The position numbers were made by a program, and so were the translations under genes. A stretch of DNA of 64,000 nucleotides from NCBI RefSeq assembly GCF_027887165.1, contig NC_077228.1, forward strand, positions 422,051,207-422,115,206, written 5' to 3'. Shown piece after piece: positions 58,805 through 64,000 of the stretch. This DNA comes from Monodelphis domestica (lineage: Eukaryota > Chordata > Mammalia > Didelphimorphia > Didelphidae). Within the stretch, counting starts at the first letter, position 1, and each line of letters starts with the position of its first letter. The notes beneath the pieces are model-generated. The model was not told the DNA's origin and made no database searches. It saw only the letters and a program-made list of their open reading frames with translations.

Positions 58805-59370
58805 ATGGATCCAATTACATTTAATAGAGGTTTATTAAAGGCTAAAGCATATAGCATGAGGTATATAAAGATAAAAATGAAATAGTCCTTCTTAAGGAAT
58901 TTATGAGAAGTATGCAAAATGTACAGAGAGTATATACAAGTTTTTTGAGGAGTAAGAGAACATTAACAATTGATGAACAGGAAAGGCTTGAGAGAGGAGG
59001 TGATACTTGAACTAAACTTTGTGGGAAGTTGGGACTGTGAGATGTGGTTGGAAAAGGGATTGTACTCCAACCACAGATGATAGACTTGTGCAAATGAATG
59101 TGGCTTTGAGATGGAATTCTGAGTTTGGAGAGTGGGTAGTAGTATAAGTTAGGTCAGAAATTAGGATGGGAGAAGAATAGTATGAGAGGATCCTAGATTT
59201 ATAGCTGGAAGGAATTTTAGTGTTCATCTAGTTTAATCCTGTCATTTCACATATGAGAAAATGGAGAGGTTAGATGAGTTCCTCAAGGTCATGAAGGTAG
59301 GAAGTGATAGAACAGAGAAGCAAACCCAGGACCTCTCACTCCAACTCAAGGATTCTTTCCACTGTATCAT
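58805..59370 (-). repeat. L2 3' part then MIR-type SINE, both antisense
   Basis: 58820-59165 follows antisense L2 ('aggaggtgatacttgaacta'). 59185-59370 is a MIR-type copy ('gaattttagtgttcatctag', 'atatgagaaaatggagaggt'). Confidence 0.7.
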
Positions 59371-60185
59371 ATGGTTATATGAGACAATGTATTGTTATCA
59401 TATACATTTTCCAGACACAGGTATTTTGGTAGGAAGGGCTGTCATTTTAGGAAAAAGAATATAGACTCACTGATTTCTAAATTTACCTGTTAGACAAGTT
59501 TGGCAGAAGGTATTTAGAAAGACTAGGGCAAGGACTTCCGGGTAATCATGGCGATAGTGTAGACGCAGAACTCTTCCTCTCCTCATCGCCTACTGATAAA
59601 TACTACCTCAAAAGGCAAAAACAAACAAACAAAAAAAAAACCCAAATTCATATGAACTAAGGGACTCCACAGTGGGGCACAGCATTGAAGGTACATGGAA
59701 TTTGGGCATTTCCACACTTATGGGGGTGGAACAGCTTCCACTAAAGCGTAAGCTGATAAGCACTCCCCCACCCCAAACACAGTGTGCTAGAGTTTGAGCC
59801 GGTGCGCTGGAATTAGTGAGTGACGGGCACCTGTGAAGCAAGTGAGGGGCACCTCTAGGTCCTTAGCAGCTGACAGACCACCAAGGACCTACCCCTGAGA
59901 GCAGCTAGACTTGAGCAGACTGAAAAGGACAGAATTTGGGCACAGAGATAGCACAGACAAGGGCAGCAAACCCCAGAAGCTGCAGAGACTTGAGAGGTGG
60001 CCTCAGGCAAAAACCTTACTTCTTAGCTCCATACATAGAGAGCCTGCCCTCCTCACTCAGACTCCTGACTAGAAAGGGAAGGAAAAGCCAGTTCAGCAAC
60101 GCCAAATAATGCCTATAATTACAACTTCCAACCACCAAGAAGATCAAGAAGAAGGTTTTGATCCTGGATAAATTTTATGGAGAGG

Positions 60186-60382
60186 GGGCAGCTGGGTAGC
60201 TCAGTGGATTGAGAACCAGGCCTAGAGACGGGAGATCCTAAGTTCAAATCTGGCTTCAGCCACTTCCTAGCTGTGTGACCCTGGACAAGTCACTTGACCC
60301 CCATTGCCTAGCCCTTACCACTCTTCTGCCTTGGAGCCAATACACAGTATTGACTCCAAGATGGAAGATAAGGGTTTAAAAA
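60186..60382 (+). mobile_element. SINE1-type SINE inside the half-L1
   Basis: A well-preserved copy: 'gggcagctgggtagctcagt', 'gagaaccaggcctagagacg', 'tagcccttaccactcttctg', ending 'gataagggtttaaa'. TTTATGGAGA occurs immediately before and after it, the visible part of its target duplication. Confidence 0.93.
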
Positions 60383-60847
60383 AATTTATGGAGAAACAAT
60401 CCAGACTATAGAGAAAACAGCAGAGGACAACAAACAATTAAATGCATCCAAACCTTCCAAAAAAAAAAAAAGGAATGGTCACAAACTCTTAAAGAATTTA
60501 AATCTGAGATTTTGAGAAAAATGGAGGAGTTTTGGCAAGAAAAGTTGGAAATAGTTCAAAAAGAAAATAACAGTCTAAAAGATAGGAACTCTCATTTGGA
60601 GAAAGAAGTCCAGAAATCAAATGAAATGATGAATAAATTGGAGAATACAATTAAATAGCTGGAAGCCAAGAAAAGCAGGATAGACCAAGCCGAAAAGGAA
60701 AATCAAAACATTATAGCAGAAAAACAAAAGATTATAGTGGAAAACCAGTCTTTAAAGGCAGAATTGGGCAATTGGAAAGCAATGATCTCACAAAACAGTA
60801 AGAATTAATGAAGCAAAATCAAAAGACTGACAAAAATAGAAGGAAAC

Positions 60848-61093
60848 ATGAAATATCTCACTGAGAAGATGACTGATCATGAAAAACAGTCTAGAAGAGA
60901 TAATTTAAGAATCATTGGTCTAACTGAAAACTCAGAAATAAACAGAAATCTTGACATCATGCTACAAGAAATTATCCAAGAAAACTGCCCTGATATTCTT
61001 GAACAAGAGGGCAAAATAGACATTGAAACAGTTCATAGAACACCCTCTACACTAAATCCTCAAAAGACAACCCCCAAGGATGTAATTGCCTAA
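60848..61093 (+). pseudogene. L1 ORF1 (RRM-region) fragment
   Basis: An 81-codon frame carries the L1 ORF1 signature SRRDNLRIIGLTEN and a GKIDIETVHR stretch typical of the central RNA-binding domain. It ends at a premature TAA, and homologous sequence continues beyond it to about 61320. It is a decayed mobile-element gene. Confidence 0.85.
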
Positions 61094-61443
61094 TTCAAGA
61101 GCTTCCAAGCTAAGGAGAAAATTTTACAAGAAGTCAGAAAGAGACAATTCAGCTATCAAGGAGCACTAATCAGGATTACACAAGATCTGGCAGCTTCCAC
61201 ACTAAAGAACTGTAAGGCTTAGATTATGATATTCAGAAAGGCAAGAGAATTGGGTCTTCAACCAAGGATCACCTACCCATCAAAACTGATTATATACTTC
61301 CAAAGGAAAGTATAAGCATTCAAAAAAAATAGAAGATTTCCAAGTATTTGTAAAGAAAAGACTAGAATTAAGTGGAAAGTTTGATATCCAAACACAAAAA
61401 TCAAGAGAAACATGAAAAGGTAATATATAAAAAGACTAGGACA

Positions 61444-62275
61444 CAGAAATCATAGTGAATCCATGAAATCAGATGATCTCCTAAGAAAGAGAGTTCAGAA
61501 AAGAGTCTAAGGAGCTTTACAATCAGTGGTAAGTGTCAGATTCTAGTCATGTTCATCAAATTGTATTAAAATGGACAGGACTAAATTAAACATGTGATAT
61601 GGTTGGAGAACCACTAAGTTTGCAACCATCATCAAAAATCTCTCTTCTAACCTCTATGATAAAGTACCCTAAGTTCTTCCATTTGAAATTCATTCCTTTT
61701 GATTTTTTAGGCTTTCTTGTCTGGCCCTATTAAAAGGCAAAGCACCTACCTATATGTACTCTGATCAACTAACAGCTTAACAAAGGTTTGTTTATTGGAT
61801 GCTTTTCAGTTGTGGAAAAATGACAACAATGTTATTCAGGAAATGAATTCAATTCTTGGGATACGTAAATGGAATGATATTTGCAGAGGTTCTAGGAAAG
61901 CAGAAGCAATGCTAAAAATTATAGGTAACTGGGTGCCAAAGGAAAAACTTCATCACTATATCTACTTCCATTTAAAAAAATGTAATTTAAAATGTTCAAA
62001 GAATGAAAACTCACCTTCTCTTCCTTCCACCCACACCACCACTGGAAAAAAAAAAACCATCTTAAGAAATATATGCACAGTCAAGCAAAATGCATTTTTG
62101 TACTGGCCATATTAAAAAAGTCTCAATTTGCACTTTGACTCAATTACTTCTCTGTCAAGACATGAGTAACTTGTATCCTCATAAGTCCTTTGGTATCCTG
62201 GTTAGTCATTACATTAATCAAAATTCTTTAAGTCTTTCAAAACTGACTTTGGTGCCATTTTATATAGATTATTCT
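61444..62275. other. Unassigned DNA
   Basis: No gene or confident repeat; the 106-codon frame at 61795-62115 has no recognised domain. An L1 origin of 61790-61980 cannot be excluded. Confidence 0.4.
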
Positions 62276-62279
62276 CTTG

Positions 62280-62500
62280 ATTCAGTTCATTTCAGACTAT
62301 ATCAGTTTAAAAACTTTCCCAGGTTTCTCTGAATCTATCCCCTTTATCTTTTCTTATGGCACAATAGTTCTCCATCATATTTATATGCCATAATTTATTC
62401 TGTCATTTCCCAATTGTTCTCCTTAGTTTTCTAGTCCTTTGCCACCACAAAAAGACTTGCTCTGTTTTGTATATATAGTCCTTTTCTTCTTGATTTCTTT
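62280..62500 (-). repeat. L1 3' region, antisense
   Basis: 'ttatggcacaatagttctcc', 'atatttatatgccataattt', 'agtcctttgccaccacaaaa' are the reverse complement of the L1 ORF2 end. Confidence 0.78.
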
Positions 62501-62930
62501 GCAACCTAGGCGTAGAAGATTTAAGGAGTGAACTGGAGGACATATTTGGAAAGAGATGTCTATCACTGACCTAGATTTTGAAGATAAAGGGAGAAGAGAT
62601 ATTGAACACTAGCTTAAAAGGAATGCAATAAGTTGTAGATCATAACATTTGGTGGAGGGTGGGATGGGTAAGGGAAGATTGGTAGGTTTCAAAGTGAAGA
62701 TAATTGAGACAAAAGAAAGACATCCATCAATAACAGAACTCAGATCATACCTGAACAGGGGTGCAAGTGATATACTGACTACATAGGCAGGAGGACTTTT
62801 TACTATGCAGCAAAAAGATAAGTTAAATCATATAAATTGAGAAAATTTGTGTAATTGGACACTACCAATAGTAAAGTTGTAATAATTCAAGTATGGACTA
62901 AACTGAAATTTGCCTTTCCCCTTGAGAGGA
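62501..62930. other. Unassigned DNA
   Basis: No gene or repeat recognised. Confidence 0.4.
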
Positions 62931-62934
62931 AGTG

Positions 62935-63105
62935 GGAAGTATCGTATTAGGAGCCAGAAGTTCCAACTCTGCCACTACCTTGCTTTGCAAATCACTTTAC
63001 CTCTTTGGGCTTCATCTGTCCCATCTGTAAAATGAGGACTATGAAGAACATGCTCCTAAAGGTGTCTTCCATTTCTAAAAATCTATAATTCTATCCATTT
63101 TGAGG
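62935..63105 (+). repeat. MIR-like SINE, sense
   Basis: 'aggagccagaagttccaact', 'catctgtaaaatgaggacta', 'aggtgtcttccatttctaaa'. Confidence 0.7.
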
Positions 63106-63380
63106 GAAATAGGAATAAAAGTAATATTTCAAGGAAATATTTAAATTCCCTGAATAGCCCTATACTTGAATTACTTGAACAACAACATAGAGAGGTTCTA
63201 ATTATCAATAATTCTTATCCAATCATTAGATCAGATCCAGAAGGGGCCTTTCCTTGGTAATTAACACTTGATTATTATACTTGAAGGTAAAGTATATTTT
63301 AAAAATAAGATCCTATTACTCAGACTAATGTTCCATACAATTAATATAAATAGAGTTATTTTTTTTTAATTTCTGGCTGC
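63106..63380. other. Unassigned DNA
   Basis: No repeat or gene recognised. Confidence 0.4.
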
Positions 63381-63384
63381 CTAA

Positions 63385-63755
63385 TAATAACTTGCATTCA
63401 TATGGTGCTTTATATACATTTTTTCATTAGAGTTCATCAGCCACCCTATGAAGTAGGTTATATAGATACTATTATCCCTACTTTACAGGTAAGGAAACTG
63501 AGGCTCAGAGACATTCACAATAAATAATACCCATATAGTACTTTTCGGTTTGCAAAATATCTTACCTACATTTCATTTGGTCCTCACAACTGCCATTTGG
63601 GGTAGGTGCTGTAATTATCTCCATTTTATAGATAAGGAAACAGAGTCTAAGAGAGTTTACTGGCTCGCCTGGAGCCTCATGCCTACTAAATCTCTAAGAT
63701 AGATTTGAACGGAGGTCTTCTTGACTCTAAGCTCAGTACTCTAGAAACAATTCCA
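63385..63755 (-). repeat. Two MIR-like SINEs in tandem, antisense
   Basis: 63385-63515 ('ttacaggtaaggaaactgag') and 63516-63755 ('tttcatttggtcctcacaac', 'gaacggaggtcttcttgact') are consecutive copies; the first is 5'-incomplete. Confidence 0.8.
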
Positions 63756-64000
63756 GCCTACCTTCCTAAAATGTCATAGAAGCTTTGCTATAACCAGTGA
63801 GGAATTCATAAGGAATTTGTCTGGCATACCTTCAACCATAAAATTTTGCTCCATAGATAAATACTAAAAACTAGAAAATTGTTCTCACATATCTAAACTT
63901 AGTTCAAAATTATAAATATGATACAATATAATAAAAAGTACTGTCATCTCTGGCAGGAAATCCCAAGCTAGAAAGGTTTAAAGTCTAAATATATGAATGA

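Larger units (their letters stand above)
59518..61443 (+). mobile_element. Half-L1 (HAL1-like) element bounded by a 13-bp target duplication
   Basis: A 1900-bp insertion (59531-61430) sits between AAAGACTAGGGCA (59518-59530) and AAAGACTAGGACA (61431-61443), a 12/13 match. It begins with an L1-type 5' UTR ('ggacttccgggtaatcatgg'), carries an ORF1-like region and ends shortly after it in an A-rich tail. ORF2 is absent. L1 copies normally lose their 5' end, so a copy with 5' end plus ORF1 and no ORF2, bounded by duplications, fits the half-L1 class. ORF1 is broken by stops (for example TAG near 60657 and TAA at 61091-61093) and by a SINE. Confidence 0.82.

Noticed and set aside
60182..60300. tRNA gene at the head of the SINE
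   Set aside because: The tRNA-like promoter region is part of a SINE, repeated many times in the window, and is followed by SINE body; the same applies to all other tRNA-like heads.

Overview
The window is nuclear DNA from a marsupial, most consistent with a didelphid opossum such as Monodelphis domestica. The evidence is the repeat content: marsupial tRNA-derived SINEs, SINEs with an RTE/BovB-like tail, L1 and half-L1 copies of marsupial type, a hAT element resembling OposCharlie1 (OC1), and a background of old L2, L3/CR1 and MIR relics. The DNA is AT-rich, with the structure of a vertebrate intron-rich locus and no bacterial features. The species call is inference; no search could be run.

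One protein-coding gene is visible, on the minus strand: PLAGL1 (ZAC1), a seven-finger C2H2 zinc-finger transcription factor. Its coding sequence lies in two exons. The first coding exon (21612 down to 21461, 50 codons plus 2 nt) carries the start codon, finger 1 and most of finger 2. A 16.7 kb intron follows (21460-4729). The terminal exon (4728 down to 3459) carries the end of finger 2, fingers 3-7 and the whole C-terminal region. The spliced product is 473 residues. A 3' UTR of about 0.6 kb probably ends near 2850. Sequence from 21613 to 64000 is upstream of the start codon and is probably 5' non-coding intron or promoter-side DNA; no 5' UTR exon or CpG island could be recognised there.

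The rest is repeat-derived or unassigned non-coding DNA. Layout: 1-2850 lies downstream of the gene. 2850-4728 is the 3' UTR and last exon. 4729-21460 is the intron, containing an L1 ORF1-like relic, a complete LTR element (7674-11349) inserted in an L3/CR1 relic, a long L2 copy broken by an L1 and a SINE, a 179-bp TG/GA microsatellite, and an antisense L2. 21613-33800 holds mainly L2/MIR/L1/L3 relics. A nearly intact 512-bp hAT element lies at 33816-34327. 34340-49400 holds L1, L2 and MIR relics with two SINE types. 49400-52800 is the most repeat-poor stretch. 52800-64000 is again LINE/SINE-rich and contains a target-site-bounded half-L1 (59531-61430) with a younger SINE inside it.

The strongest structural observations are the LTR element whose two LTRs, 4-bp duplication and interrupted L3 host all agree; the hAT element with a perfect 8-bp duplication; and the half-L1 bounded by a 13-bp duplication. 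No clearly unprecedented biological system was found.
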